Under the pieces are notes generated by a model that had not been told where the DNA came from, did no database searches, and saw nothing but the letters and a program-made list of their open reading frames with translations. Source: Acetobacter estunensis (GTDB taxonomy: Bacteria > Pseudomonadota > Alphaproteobacteria > Acetobacterales > Acetobacteraceae). Taken from it: a stretch of 64,000 nucleotides of DNA. The position numbers were made by a program, and so were the translations under genes. The DNA is taken from the NCBI RefSeq assembly GCF_019083805.1, contig NZ_JAHRDV010000016.1, positions 1 to 64,000 on the forward strand. Reading direction: 5' to 3'. Below, in pieces: positions 10,978 through 19,897 of this stretch (its first letter is position 1; each line of letters starts with the position of its first letter).

Positions 10978-12111
10978 GTGCTGAGACTTACGACGCTCGA
11001 TCGTTATATGTTGCGCCAGCTTGTCTTTGCCCTCATCGCGACGACAGGCGGCCTTGCGGCCCTTATCTGGCTCACCCAATCCCTGCGTTTTGTCTCATTG
11101 GTGGTGGGACGCGGTCTGTCGTTGCGCGTCTTTCTGGAACTGACGAGCCTCATGGTCCCGTCCTTTGTGGCGGTCATTCTGCCGATCACGACATTCATCG
11201 TGACACTGTTCATCTCTCAGCGGATGGCGGGAGACAGAGAACTAACGGTCATGCGGGCGGCGGGTCTTTCCCCTTTCGCACTGGCCCGACCGGGGATGCT
11301 GTGCGCCACGGCTTCCATGCTCCTCACGTTCCTGCTCAATCTGTGGATCGTGCCCACGTCGTATCATGACTTCCGGCAATACGAGTTCCAGATACGCAAC
11401 AAGATGGCGGCTTTCCTGTTGCAGGAAGGCGTCTTCACGAAAGTCTCGGATGTGCTGACGGTCTATATCCGCCAGCGCGAACACAGTGGCGCGCTCCGTG
11501 GCATCATGATCGAGGACGACCGCGACCCGCGCAACCGGGCTACCATTTTTGCCGAACGCGGCACCATGCTGATCGTCAACGATCAGCCGCGGGTCGTGCT
11601 TTATGATGGCTCACGGCAGGAAATCGATCACAGCACCGGTCGGCTGACCCTGCTCCAGTTTACCCGCAACACGGTCGATCTCACCTCCGGCAAGAGCGAG
11701 CACGAGCGTTCCCTCGATGCTGCCGAGATGTCGCTCAAACAGCTTTTCTCACCAGATCCGACACAGGTCAGCGCCCGTGATCGCGGCAAACTGGCCGTGG
11801 AAGGATGGCGTCGCCTCACCACGCCATTCACGGCGTTTTCCTTTGCCATGGTCGCACTCGTGGCGATCCTGCGCGGCGCCTTCTCGCGGCACGGCAACAT
11901 TCTGCGTCCCCTGTCGGCCGTGCTGACAATCGTGGGTCTGCTGGCGCTGAACCTGCTTCTCCAGAATCTCGCCGGGCGCAACATGGCGCTCATCCCTCTT
12001 ATCGTGGTGGAATCCATCCTGCCCGGCCTGATCTGCGCTGTGCTGCTGTTCTGGCCTGAAATCCGGGCGGCGCGCGAAAACCGCGCCATCGAACTGTGGC
12101 GCCGTAACTGA
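10978..12111 (+). CDS. lptF: LPS export ABC transporter permease LptF
   Basis: A 377-residue inner-membrane subunit of the LptB2FGC machine that extracts lipopolysaccharide from the inner membrane. It has a GTG start and the family opening LDRYMLRQL followed by TM1. The six-helix arrangement is split by a large periplasmic beta-jellyroll domain (about residues 130-260, with QEGVFTKVSDVLTVYI and GRLTLLQFTRNTVDL). The C-terminal helices include RNMALIPLIVVESILPGL. The next gene, lptG, starts one base after its stop. The ABC ATPase lptB and lptC are not in this window. Confidence 0.9.
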   Translation: MLRLTTLDRYMLRQLVFALIATTGGLAALIWLTQSLRFVSLVVGRGLSLRVFLELTSLMVPSFVAVILPITTFIVTLFISQRMAGDRELTVMRAAGLSPFALARPGMLCATASMLLTFLLNLWIVPTSYHDFRQYEFQIRNKMAAFLLQEGVFTKVSDVLTVYIRQREHSGALRGIMIEDDRDPRNRATIFAERGTMLIVNDQPRVVLYDGSRQEIDHSTGRLTLLQFTRNTVDLTSGKSEHERSLDAAEMSLKQLFSPDPTQVSARDRGKLAVEGWRRLTTPFTAFSFAMVALVAILRGAFSRHGNILRPLSAVLTIVGLLALNLLLQNLAGRNMALIPLIVVESILPGLICAVLLFWPEIRAARENRAIELWRRN

Positions 12112-12112
12112 C

Positions 12113-13234
12113 ATGTCCCTCTCCACCATTCCCGTCACGCTCTCTCTCTATCTCGCACGACAGTTCATTTTCTCCGTGATGGCTATGACGGCCTCGCTGA
12201 CGGGGATCGTCTGCCTGTTCGATTTCATCGACCTTCTGCGCCGGGTCGCGACCAAGCCGGACGTCCCCACCAGTCTGGTCACAGAGATCGCGGGGCTTCA
12301 TGTCCCGTTCTTTTTCATGGAAATCATGCCATTTGGTGTGCTGCTGGGCGGCATCGTGTGTTTCTGGCGCCTCACGCGCACCTCCGAGTTGATCGTCGCG
12401 CGCGCAGCCGGCATCTCGGCATGGCAGTTTCTGGCAGCCCCTCTGGCCTGCGCCATGTTTCTCGGAGCGCTGACGACGGCCGTCATCTCGCCGCTTTCTT
12501 CTTCGATGTATGCGCAGGCGGAAGCGCTCGACGGGCAGTATCTCAAATCCGATGGCGGCCCGCTGACCATGTCGGGGACGTCATTGTGGCTGCGGCAGCT
12601 CGATACGGAGATCGATCCGCGCGGTGTGGCGATTCTGCATTCACGCGATGCTCATCTGAACAGTGGGATTTTGGCGATTCACGACATCAGTGTCTTTCGA
12701 GTGGATCATGACGGGCATATGATCCTGCGCATCGAAGCTCCGTCCGGCGTGCTGGAACCGGGACGCTGGCGGCTGGATGGCGCACGCGTTCTCAGGCCCT
12801 ATGAACTGCCCGAAGCTCCCTCGACCTTCTTTTTGCCCACGGATCTGACACTCGATCGCGTGCAAGAAAGCTTCGCCTCTCCCGACACGCTTTCGGTCTG
12901 GGCGTTGCCGAAATTCATCCGCATGCTTGAGCGGTCCGGCTTTTCATCGATTCGCCATCGCATCCATTTCGAATCTCTTCTGGCGCTCCCCATCCTCGCC
13001 GGGACGATGACATTGGTGGCGGCGGGCTTTTCCATGCGCCCAACCCGTCGCGGCGGTGTCACACAGATGATCGGATCTGGTGTGGCGGCAGGTTTTCTGC
13101 TGTTCACGGTCTCGAAAGTTGCGGAACAATTTGGTAATTCGGGTGCGCTGCCGCCCATTCTGGCCGCCTGGGCGCCTACCGGGGCTGGCCTGTGTCTCGC
13201 TGTTTCGTTGCTGCTTCACCTGGAGGACGGCTGA
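12113..13234 (+). CDS. lptG: LPS export ABC transporter permease LptG
   Basis: A 373-residue partner of LptF, with TM1 near SLYLARQFIFSVMAMTASLTGIVCLFDFIDLLRR and the typical PFFFMEIMPFGVLLGG segment. A periplasmic domain is followed by the closing helices (LPILAGTMTLVAAGFSMRPTRRGG). It is spaced by one base from lptF, and its stop is directly followed by the TTG start of lptD, so the three are almost certainly co-transcribed. This places the inner-membrane and outer-membrane ends of LPS transport in one operon. Confidence 0.9.
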   Translation: MSLSTIPVTLSLYLARQFIFSVMAMTASLTGIVCLFDFIDLLRRVATKPDVPTSLVTEIAGLHVPFFFMEIMPFGVLLGGIVCFWRLTRTSELIVARAAGISAWQFLAAPLACAMFLGALTTAVISPLSSSMYAQAEALDGQYLKSDGGPLTMSGTSLWLRQLDTEIDPRGVAILHSRDAHLNSGILAIHDISVFRVDHDGHMILRIEAPSGVLEPGRWRLDGARVLRPYELPEAPSTFFLPTDLTLDRVQESFASPDTLSVWALPKFIRMLERSGFSSIRHRIHFESLLALPILAGTMTLVAAGFSMRPTRRGGVTQMIGSGVAAGFLLFTVSKVAEQFGNSGALPPILAAWAPTGAGLCLAVSLLLHLEDG

Positions 13235-15646
13235 TTGCCCTTTCCCGCCCCTCGTTCATGCCGCATGTCCGCGCGCCGCGTCCGGCGCGCGCTCGCCGCA
13301 TGGATGCGACATAAGGGTATGTCGGGTCACGTCCGTCGCACCTCAAACGAGAGCGGACGGCAGGCCCTCTGGCTTGGGCTGGGAATTGGCGCGGCATGGG
13401 GTGTACCTGCTTTTTTCGCAGACAAAGCGCACGCGCAGTTCGTCCCCACACCGTTGCATGTCAACACAGGCAGCACAAAATCGTCCAGCCACGAACCCGC
13501 GACTTTTCAGGCGGATCATGTGAGTTATGACGATCACGCAGGCGTCGTGACATGGACTGGCAATGTGCAGGTCTGGCAGGCCGACCACATCCTGCGCGCC
13601 GACAAGATCACCTACGACCGCAATACCGGCCTGATCGCCGCCAGCGGCAATGTCGCCTCAACCCAGCCGGACGGGTCTGTTCTGTTTTCGCACTACGCCG
13701 AACTGACAGGTGACATGCGTGACGGCATCATGACCCAGGTCCACGCCCTGTTGCCCGAAAACGCCAAACTTGCCGCCAACGGCATGCGGCGCACGGGCGG
13801 CAAGCTCAACGACATGTCCCGGGCGGTGTACACGGCCTGTGAAATCTGTAAGAAAAATCCGGCCCGCGCTCCGTTCTGGCAATTGCGTTCCTATGACGCC
13901 ACGCAGGATCTGCAACACCAGCGCATCGATTTCCGCGATGTCTACATGGACATTCTCGGCGTTCCGGTGATGTATCTGCCTTTTTTCTCCATCACGGACC
14001 CATCCGCCAAACGACACAGTGGCTTCCTGATGGCGGGCATCACACCGCATGACCGTTATCTGGGCACCTATTTCACGATCCCCTACTACTGGGTGATCGA
14101 CGATCAGTCCGACATTACGCTTCAGGCTCTGATCGCCACAAAGACGGGACCACAGCTCAGCGCGCAGTATCGCAATCGCTTCAACTTCGGGCAGTTGAGC
14201 ATTCTGGGCGGCATTGCCTACGATACCAACAGCCATCACGGCTATACGAACGACTTTGGCGATTCGGTTGGCTCCCAGAATGACAAAGGCATTCAGGGTT
14301 ATGTCTTTGCCAAGGGCATGTTTTCGATCAACCGCACATGGCGCGCCGGCTTCAATGTCCGATTGGCAAGTTCAGCCAACTACATGCGCGATTACCGTAT
14401 TCAGGGATATGGCTCGGACACCCTTAACTCGGACGCCTTCATCGAAGGTTTCGGCACGGGAGCCTATTCGCGCCTCGATGGACAGTTCTATCAGGGTCTG
14501 AACCAGGGCGTGATCCGCAACAGCGATCTGCCGTTCGTCCTGCCGCATTATCAGTACAGTTTCCTCTCGCAGCCCGATATTCTCGGCGGTCGCTTCTCGG
14601 TCGATACGCAGGACTTCAATGTCTATCGCTCGACCGGCGCGCGCGATCAGCGTGGAGAGGTGCAGTTGAACTGGAACCGGCCTTTCCGCAGCAGTTGGGG
14701 GCAGAAGTTCCTGTTCACCGCCCGGCTGGATTCCATGATCTACCGTGGCACCCATCTCTATCAGCAGCCGAATTATTACCGTTACGCCAAGACCGCGACA
14801 GAAGGTCAGGTCGTGCCCACGCTGGCCATCAAGATGAACTGGCCCTTTCTGCGGACCTTCGACAAAGGACGCGGCACGCAGATTCTTGAACCCATCGTGC
14901 AGGGTATCTGGGCCCCCAACATGGGCGATGGCGCGGACCGGAACATGCCCAATGAAGACAGCCTGAGCTACGAGTTCACCGACTCCACGCTTTTCGCGCT
15001 GAATCGCTTTCAGGGCACAGACCGCATTGACGGCGGTCTGCGCGCGAATGTCGGCATCCATGGAAACTGGACATGGAACGGGCATGTGGTGGACGTGCTG
15101 GTCGGTGAGAGCTTTCAGGAGCACATCCAAAAGGATCGTATTCCCTACTCCGGCCTGAACCATCACCTGTCGGATGTGGTGGGCCGCGCCCGTATCGAGC
15201 CGACCCAGTATTTCAGCGTGACCGGTCGCGCCCGTGTCGATCCCAAGACCGGCCGCGTGAATTTCGGCGACGCTCTGTTCAGCCTCCACGGCCCGCATTT
15301 CGGCATCAACGGCGGCTACCTCTACGAGCCGGTGACGCCGTATTACTACTACGTCAACGACTACCGGCAGGGGAATCCGCCCTCTGTCTATTACCAGCGC
15401 ACAAGCGAAATCAGCGGCGGCGTCTCCACCACATGGGCGAACTGGCATGCCTCGGGCTTTGCGCGGCGCTCCCTTTCGCGCAAGGAATTTGTCTCACTGG
15501 GCGGTGACGTGGGCTATCAGAATGACTGCCTCGGGCTCGACGTGATGTATATCAAGCAATACACCCGTATCGGTGGACAGAGCCGTCATTCCACCGTCCT
15601 GTTCACGCTTTCGCTCAAGACCATTGGGGCGTTCGGCATCAAGTAA
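13235..15646 (+). CDS. lptD: LPS assembly outer membrane protein LptD
   Basis: An 803-residue beta-barrel that inserts LPS into the outer leaflet. GGAGG eight bases upstream supports the TTG start right after the lptG stop, but later ATGs (13265 or 13319) would give a more usual signal peptide. The hydrophobic stretch ending in DKAHAQF is the likely cleavage region. An LptA-like periplasmic jellyroll follows (about residues 85-150, FQADHVSYDDHAGVVTWTGNVQV), then the LptD barrel with FRDVYMDILGVPVMYLPFFS and many Tyr-rich strands. Two Cys lie close together (ACEIC) and one near the C-terminus (NDCLGLDVMYIKQY), fewer than the four of E. coli. Confidence 0.92.
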   Translation: MPFPAPRSCRMSARRVRRALAAWMRHKGMSGHVRRTSNESGRQALWLGLGIGAAWGVPAFFADKAHAQFVPTPLHVNTGSTKSSSHEPATFQADHVSYDDHAGVVTWTGNVQVWQADHILRADKITYDRNTGLIAASGNVASTQPDGSVLFSHYAELTGDMRDGIMTQVHALLPENAKLAANGMRRTGGKLNDMSRAVYTACEICKKNPARAPFWQLRSYDATQDLQHQRIDFRDVYMDILGVPVMYLPFFSITDPSAKRHSGFLMAGITPHDRYLGTYFTIPYYWVIDDQSDITLQALIATKTGPQLSAQYRNRFNFGQLSILGGIAYDTNSHHGYTNDFGDSVGSQNDKGIQGYVFAKGMFSINRTWRAGFNVRLASSANYMRDYRIQGYGSDTLNSDAFIEGFGTGAYSRLDGQFYQGLNQGVIRNSDLPFVLPHYQYSFLSQPDILGGRFSVDTQDFNVYRSTGARDQRGEVQLNWNRPFRSSWGQKFLFTARLDSMIYRGTHLYQQPNYYRYAKTATEGQVVPTLAIKMNWPFLRTFDKGRGTQILEPIVQGIWAPNMGDGADRNMPNEDSLSYEFTDSTLFALNRFQGTDRIDGGLRANVGIHGNWTWNGHVVDVLVGESFQEHIQKDRIPYSGLNHHLSDVVGRARIEPTQYFSVTGRARVDPKTGRVNFGDALFSLHGPHFGINGGYLYEPVTPYYYYVNDYRQGNPPSVYYQRTSEISGGVSTTWANWHASGFARRSLSRKEFVSLGGDVGYQNDCLGLDVMYIKQYTRIGGQSRHSTVLFTLSLKTIGAFGIK

Positions 15647-15734
15647 GCCGCAATCTTTCTTCCATGGCTTCAAAAGCGGAGAGCCGGGAGATAGAACAGA
15701 GGCCCAGACAGCCGTAGGTGAGAGATCAAGCCGC

Positions 15735-17129
15735 ATGCGAACCAGCCCTTTCCTGACAGGTTCTGCCATAGCCCTGATGGCCCTGTCCGGTTCGTTCGCC
15801 GGTCAGGACGTCTGGGCGGCAACCCGTCACCATGCACCCGTCACACAAAGCGCCGAAGACCCGCTGGATAGCGACGATGACGGGCAGAGTCCGGCTGGCA
15901 GCGACAAAGCCCAGGCCGATTCCGGGCAGCAGGATGTCATCATTGCCGTCATCAATGGAATTCCGCTGACAAAGCGTGACGTGGACAATCGTGGCAAGCT
16001 CTTTGCCCTGTCCACGGGCTTGCCCATCAGCGAAGACATCATGAGCCGTCTGCGTCCGCAGATCGTACGTCAGATGATTGACGAGCGGTTGCGCACGCAG
16101 GAGATTCTTTCCCGCCACATCAATGTCACCCCTGAACAGATCGCCGACGCCATCAAGGGGATCGAGAGCCGCAACGGCATGCCACCTAACGCCCTACGCG
16201 ACCGGCTGGCGCAGGATGGCGTGTCTCTGACAACGCTCATCGACCAGATCCGTGTCCAGATCGGCTGGACGCAGGTGCTGCGGCAGGAACTGGGGGGTAA
16301 GGCGCGCATGACCTCGCAGGAGATCGCGCAGCGTCAGGATGCTCTGCGCAAACAGGAAGGCCGTCCGGAATATTTCATCAGCGAGATTTTCGTTCCGGTT
16401 GAAGATCCTCGCCATACCGAGACGGAACTGAAGTTCACCCAGACCATCATCGAGGAACTGCGCAAAGGCGCTCCCTTCCCGATCGTCGCCGCCCAGTTCT
16501 CACAGGCGCAGAGCGCGCTCGATGGCGGCTCTCTGGGCTGGGTGCAGGAAGACAGCCTCGATCCGGAAGTCGTGGCCATTGTGCGCCAGATGCCCGAAGG
16601 CGCCATTTCCAACCCGATCCGTGTAGCGGGCGGCTACGTAATCGCGACCGTCAACGGCAAGCGCATTATTGGCCATCAGCCCGGCACCCTTCTTCAGATG
16701 CGTCAGGCGTTCGTTCCTTTCACGGAGCGCCTGAATCCTGAGCAGCCAACGGCCCAGCAACGGCAGGCTCTGGAAAAAGCCGTACACATCACCCAGACAG
16801 CCCATAGCTGTGACGAACTGGCGGCTGCCAACAAGGAACTGGGCGAAGTCCGTCCCTCCAATCCCGGTGAGTTGCAGCTCGAACGCCTCAATCCGCAGAT
16901 GCAGCAGATTCTCAGCACGCTGCCACCCGGCAAGCCGACGCGTCCGCTCGTCTCGCTCGACGGCATCGACATTCTCATGATCTGCTCGAAACAGACCAAG
17001 AACTTTGCGGATCGCACACCCAGCGAACTGGCCGACCAGCTTCTCAACGAGCGCGTGGAGCAGACGGCCCGGCAGCTTGACCGCGATCTGCATCGCCGGG
17101 CGGTGATCGACATCAGGTCGAAGTCCTGA
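15735..17129 (+). CDS. surA: Periplasmic peptidyl-prolyl isomerase/chaperone SurA
   Basis: 464 residues from the ATG at 15735, preceded by GAGAG. The earlier open frame overlaps the end of lptD and is discarded. The signal peptide ends near AGQDVWA. The SurA N-terminal chaperone domain follows (VIIAVINGIPLTKRDVDNR, IVRQMIDERLRTQEI), then one PPIC-type isomerase domain at about residues 208-310 (PEYFISEIFVPV, then GGSLGWVQEDSLDPEV and EGAISNPIRVAGGYVI), and a second, degenerate one near the C-terminus. It escorts outer-membrane proteins, including LptD, through the periplasm, so its place after lptD fits. About 90 bases separate it from lptD. Confidence 0.9.
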   Translation: MRTSPFLTGSAIALMALSGSFAGQDVWAATRHHAPVTQSAEDPLDSDDDGQSPAGSDKAQADSGQQDVIIAVINGIPLTKRDVDNRGKLFALSTGLPISEDIMSRLRPQIVRQMIDERLRTQEILSRHINVTPEQIADAIKGIESRNGMPPNALRDRLAQDGVSLTTLIDQIRVQIGWTQVLRQELGGKARMTSQEIAQRQDALRKQEGRPEYFISEIFVPVEDPRHTETELKFTQTIIEELRKGAPFPIVAAQFSQAQSALDGGSLGWVQEDSLDPEVVAIVRQMPEGAISNPIRVAGGYVIATVNGKRIIGHQPGTLLQMRQAFVPFTERLNPEQPTAQQRQALEKAVHITQTAHSCDELAAANKELGEVRPSNPGELQLERLNPQMQQILSTLPPGKPTRPLVSLDGIDILMICSKQTKNFADRTPSELADQLLNERVEQTARQLDRDLHRRAVIDIRSKS

Positions 17130-17139
17130 GGCGCCCCAT

Positions 17140-17967
17140 ATGAGCGTGGTGCGGGAACCGCTCGCCTCCGTCATCGCGCGGCACGATCTCGCCGCGCGTC
17201 ATGCGCTCGGCCAGCACTTCCTGCTGGACCCCGGCATTACGGAACGCATCGTCGAACTGTCCGGCCCGCTGGCGGGTCGTCATGTGGTGGAAGTCGGCCC
17301 CGGCCCCGGCGGCCTCACCCGCGCGTTGATCGACAGTGAAGCCGCTTCCATCCTTGCCGTGGAGGTCGATCCGCGCGCTGTCACTATCATCGATGAACTG
17401 GCCACCGAAGCGCCGGAACGACTGCGTCTGATCGAGGCTGACGCCACAACTCTCGATCTCACCACGCTATGCCCCGCTCCGCGCCGGGTAATTTCCAACC
17501 TGCCCTACAACGTCGCCACCCCTCTGCTGGTCGGCTGGCTTCGGCAGGCGGCGGCATGGGAACGATTGACCCTGATGTTCCAGCTTGAGGTAGCGGAGCG
17601 CATCTGTGCAGCCCCCGGCACCTCAGCCTATGGACGTCTGGGGATTCTTGCCCAGTGGTGTGCCCGTTGCGAGTCGATCATGCGCCTGCCCCCGGGCGCT
17701 TTTTCTCCGCCTCCCAAGGTGTGGTCCGCCGTCGTGGAGATCACGCCCCATGCCGAACAACCATCACCGGAACTGTTCCGCGCCATGGAAAAGGTGACGG
17801 CCGCCGCCTTCGGCCAGCGCCGCAAGATGCTGCGCGGTTCGCTCAAGAGCATCGGCGGGGAGAAACTTCTAGCCGCCGCCGATATCGATGGCGCGCGTCG
17901 GGCGGAAACGCTCGATGTGAGCGAATTCGACCGGCTGGCCCGCATCTTCCTCGCACAGGGAACCTGA
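17140..17967 (+). CDS. rsmA: 16S rRNA (A1518/A1519-N6) dimethyltransferase RsmA (KsgA)
   Basis: A 275-residue SAM-dependent enzyme that dimethylates two adjacent adenines in the 3' hairpin of 16S rRNA late in 30S assembly. The family motifs are in place: LGQHFLLDPGITERIV, the SAM-binding EVGPGPGGLTRAL (about residues 51-63), the acidic VEVDPRA and the catalytic ISNLPYNVATPLL (about 119-131). The C-terminal domain includes SPPPKVWSAVV. It begins 10 bases after surA. In many proteobacteria pdxA sits between these genes, but it is absent here. Confidence 0.94.
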   Translation: MSVVREPLASVIARHDLAARHALGQHFLLDPGITERIVELSGPLAGRHVVEVGPGPGGLTRALIDSEAASILAVEVDPRAVTIIDELATEAPERLRLIEADATTLDLTTLCPAPRRVISNLPYNVATPLLVGWLRQAAAWERLTLMFQLEVAERICAAPGTSAYGRLGILAQWCARCESIMRLPPGAFSPPPKVWSAVVEITPHAEQPSPELFRAMEKVTAAAFGQRRKMLRGSLKSIGGEKLLAAADIDGARRAETLDVSEFDRLARIFLAQGT

Positions 17968-18043
17968 CGCACGTTCCGTTCTTGAATGCGTGAGCATTGT
18001 GCGCCCCAATGAAGGCACATGGTTACGAGGAAGGACAGAAAAC

Positions 18044-19012
18044 GTGGACAACCGGAGCGAAGACCTCCCCACCATTGTCGTGGCGCACCCTTATCTCGAT
18101 GTGAAATCGTTCATTGACGCATGGGACACTCCGCCGCCGTGCCTGTGGGCACGCAGTCGGAACGAACTGCTGGAGATGCTGCCTCAAGCAGACATTCTCG
18201 CAACCATGACGTGGTGGGAGCCGCGCTACTTCTCTCTCGCGCCCCGCTTGCGACTGGTACAGGCCATGTCATCGGGCACCGATCAGTATGATCCTGCCGA
18301 TTTTCGGGCTCATGGCGTCCATCTTGCCAGTGCCCGGGGCGTCAATGCCAATGCCGTGGCGGAACATGCTCTGGGGCTTCTGCTGACCCTGTCACGTCGC
18401 CTGCATGAAGCGCGGGACGATCAGCATGGTCACATCTGGCCAAAACTATATCAGGAAGCCGCGACACGCCGTCAGGAACTCTCCGGCAGCCATGTCGTGG
18501 TGGTGGGCTTCGGCGCCATCGGCTCCCGGCTGGTTGCTTTCTGCCGTGCGCTCGGCATGAAAGTGACAGTGGTGAGACGCAATACTTCTGTCTCACTCGG
18601 GCCCGACGTTCAGGTCGTCAACGACAGCGCCCTGCCCGATGTCATTGGTAATGCGGACCATGTGGTTCTCACCTGCCCCGCCACCCCCGAAACACAGGGA
18701 TTGCTCAACCGCAACATTCTACAGCGCATGAAACCGACTGCCACCCTCGTCAACGTGGCGCGTGGTTCCGTCGTCGTGGAAGCCGACCTGATTGCCGCTC
18801 TCCAAGAAGGAAAGCTGGCAGCCGCAGCGCTGGATACATTTGAGAAAGAGCCACTCCCCGCCACGTCCCCGTTGTGGGACATGAAGAATGTCGTCATCAC
18901 GCCTCATGCCGCAGGTGACACAGTGGCTTACGAGCAGCGTGTGGCCGACATTCTGCGCGAAAACCTGCGCCGCCTCGAAAGAGGTGCGGACCTTGTCAAT
19001 CAGGTGGCGTGA
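18044..19012 (+). CDS. D-2-hydroxyacid dehydrogenase (NAD(P)-dependent)
   Basis: About 322 residues. I place the start at the GTG at 18044 because GAGGAAGGA precedes it by eight bases, although the frame is open to 17990. The Rossmann dinucleotide site is VVVVGFGAIGSRL (about residues 152-164). The catalytic triad of the family is visible as Arg in NVARGSVV (about 239), Glu in the FEKEPL region and His in TPHAAGD (about 288). RR after the second strand (VVRRNTS) hints at NADP. It resembles glyoxylate/hydroxypyruvate-reductase-like members. The substrate is not identifiable. It is convergent with rlmE, with 9 bases between stops. Confidence 0.86.
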   Translation: MDNRSEDLPTIVVAHPYLDVKSFIDAWDTPPPCLWARSRNELLEMLPQADILATMTWWEPRYFSLAPRLRLVQAMSSGTDQYDPADFRAHGVHLASARGVNANAVAEHALGLLLTLSRRLHEARDDQHGHIWPKLYQEAATRRQELSGSHVVVVGFGAIGSRLVAFCRALGMKVTVVRRNTSVSLGPDVQVVNDSALPDVIGNADHVVLTCPATPETQGLLNRNILQRMKPTATLVNVARGSVVVEADLIAALQEGKLAAAALDTFEKEPLPATSPLWDMKNVVITPHAAGDTVAYEQRVADILRENLRRLERGADLVNQVA

Positions 19013-19021
19013 AAGCCTGCC

Positions 19022-19855
19022 TCACCACCCGCGCTCGCGACGCAATTCCGCCAGATTTTCTGCCTGAAAGCCCGTTGCGACCACATACAGTTCGCTGGAC
19101 CCCTTGCGGCTCGCAGGGGGCTTGGCGTGCCGAACCGAGCGAAAAACCTTTTTCATCGGATCGAGCATCTGTTTCTCAGAGCCGCCCTGAAAAACCTTTG
19201 CAACGAAACCACCGCCTTCGGCCAGCACATCGAACGCGAATTCGAGCGCGCCTTCGGCCAGAGACAGGATGCGCACATGATCGGTCGGCGCATGACCCGT
19301 AGTGTTCGGCGCCATGTCGGACAGCACTAGGTCGGCCCGTCCCCCCAGCATCTCGATCAGCCGTGCAGGCAATTCAGGGTCCGTGAAATCCCCTTCGATG
19401 ATTTCCGCGCCCGCCACGGGCTCGACCGGCAACAGATCCACGCCCACGACATGCGCGGCCCCTCTCTTGACGGCAACCTGCGTCCAGCCGCCGGGGGCGG
19501 CTCCAAGATCCACCACCCGTTGTCCGGGCTTGAGGAGATGAAAGCGGTCATCGAGTTCAATCAGCTTGAACGCCGCACGAGAGCGCCAGCCCTGCTTATG
19601 TGCCGCCTGAACATAGGGATCGTTGAGTTGCCGTGTCAGCCAGCGCTGCTGCGCCGTGGTCTTGCCATGAGCCTTGCGCAGCGTGACTGTTTTCGCCCGC
19701 ACGGATTTGGGCGCAAGCGCATCGCTTTGCCCGGTCATCTGCCCCGGCTTCGCCTTGCCCGTGGCCGCCCGCCTACCCGGCACGCGCACCGCCGGGGTGG
19801 CGCCTGCCGACGCCTCGCGTTTGGAGGAACCTGAAGAGGGCGTTTTTGATGTCAC
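19022..19855 (-). CDS. rlmE: 23S rRNA (U2552-2'-O) methyltransferase RlmE (FtsJ/RrmJ)
   Basis: 277 residues. The first 60 or so are a low-complexity Lys/Arg/Ala/Ser-rich extension, a feature of many alphaproteobacterial RlmE proteins, and the methyltransferase follows: DPYVQAAHKQGWRSRAAFKL (catalytic Lys), VVDLGAAPGGWTQ (SAM site), DLVLSDMAPNTTGH (catalytic Asp) and GGGFVAKVFQGG (catalytic Lys), with a final Glu in SSELYVVA. It methylates the A-loop of the 23S rRNA in the large subunit. The Ppx/GppA gene lies 42 bases upstream on the same strand, a common pairing in this class. Confidence 0.93.
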   Translation of the reverse strand: MTSKTPSSGSSKREASAGATPAVRVPGRRAATGKAKPGQMTGQSDALAPKSVRAKTVTLRKAHGKTTAQQRWLTRQLNDPYVQAAHKQGWRSRAAFKLIELDDRFHLLKPGQRVVDLGAAPGGWTQVAVKRGAAHVVGVDLLPVEPVAGAEIIEGDFTDPELPARLIEMLGGRADLVLSDMAPNTTGHAPTDHVRILSLAEGALEFAFDVLAEGGGFVAKVFQGGSEKQMLDPMKKVFRSVRHAKPPASRKGSSELYVVATGFQAENLAELRRERGW

Positions 19856-19897
19856 AGTGTGAAAAACCTCGGTTACGACAAAGGATGAAGGAACGCG

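Noticed and set aside
14372..15448. A 358-codon minus-strand frame within lptD
   Set aside because: No start signal or family resemblance, and it is antisense to a clear LptD.
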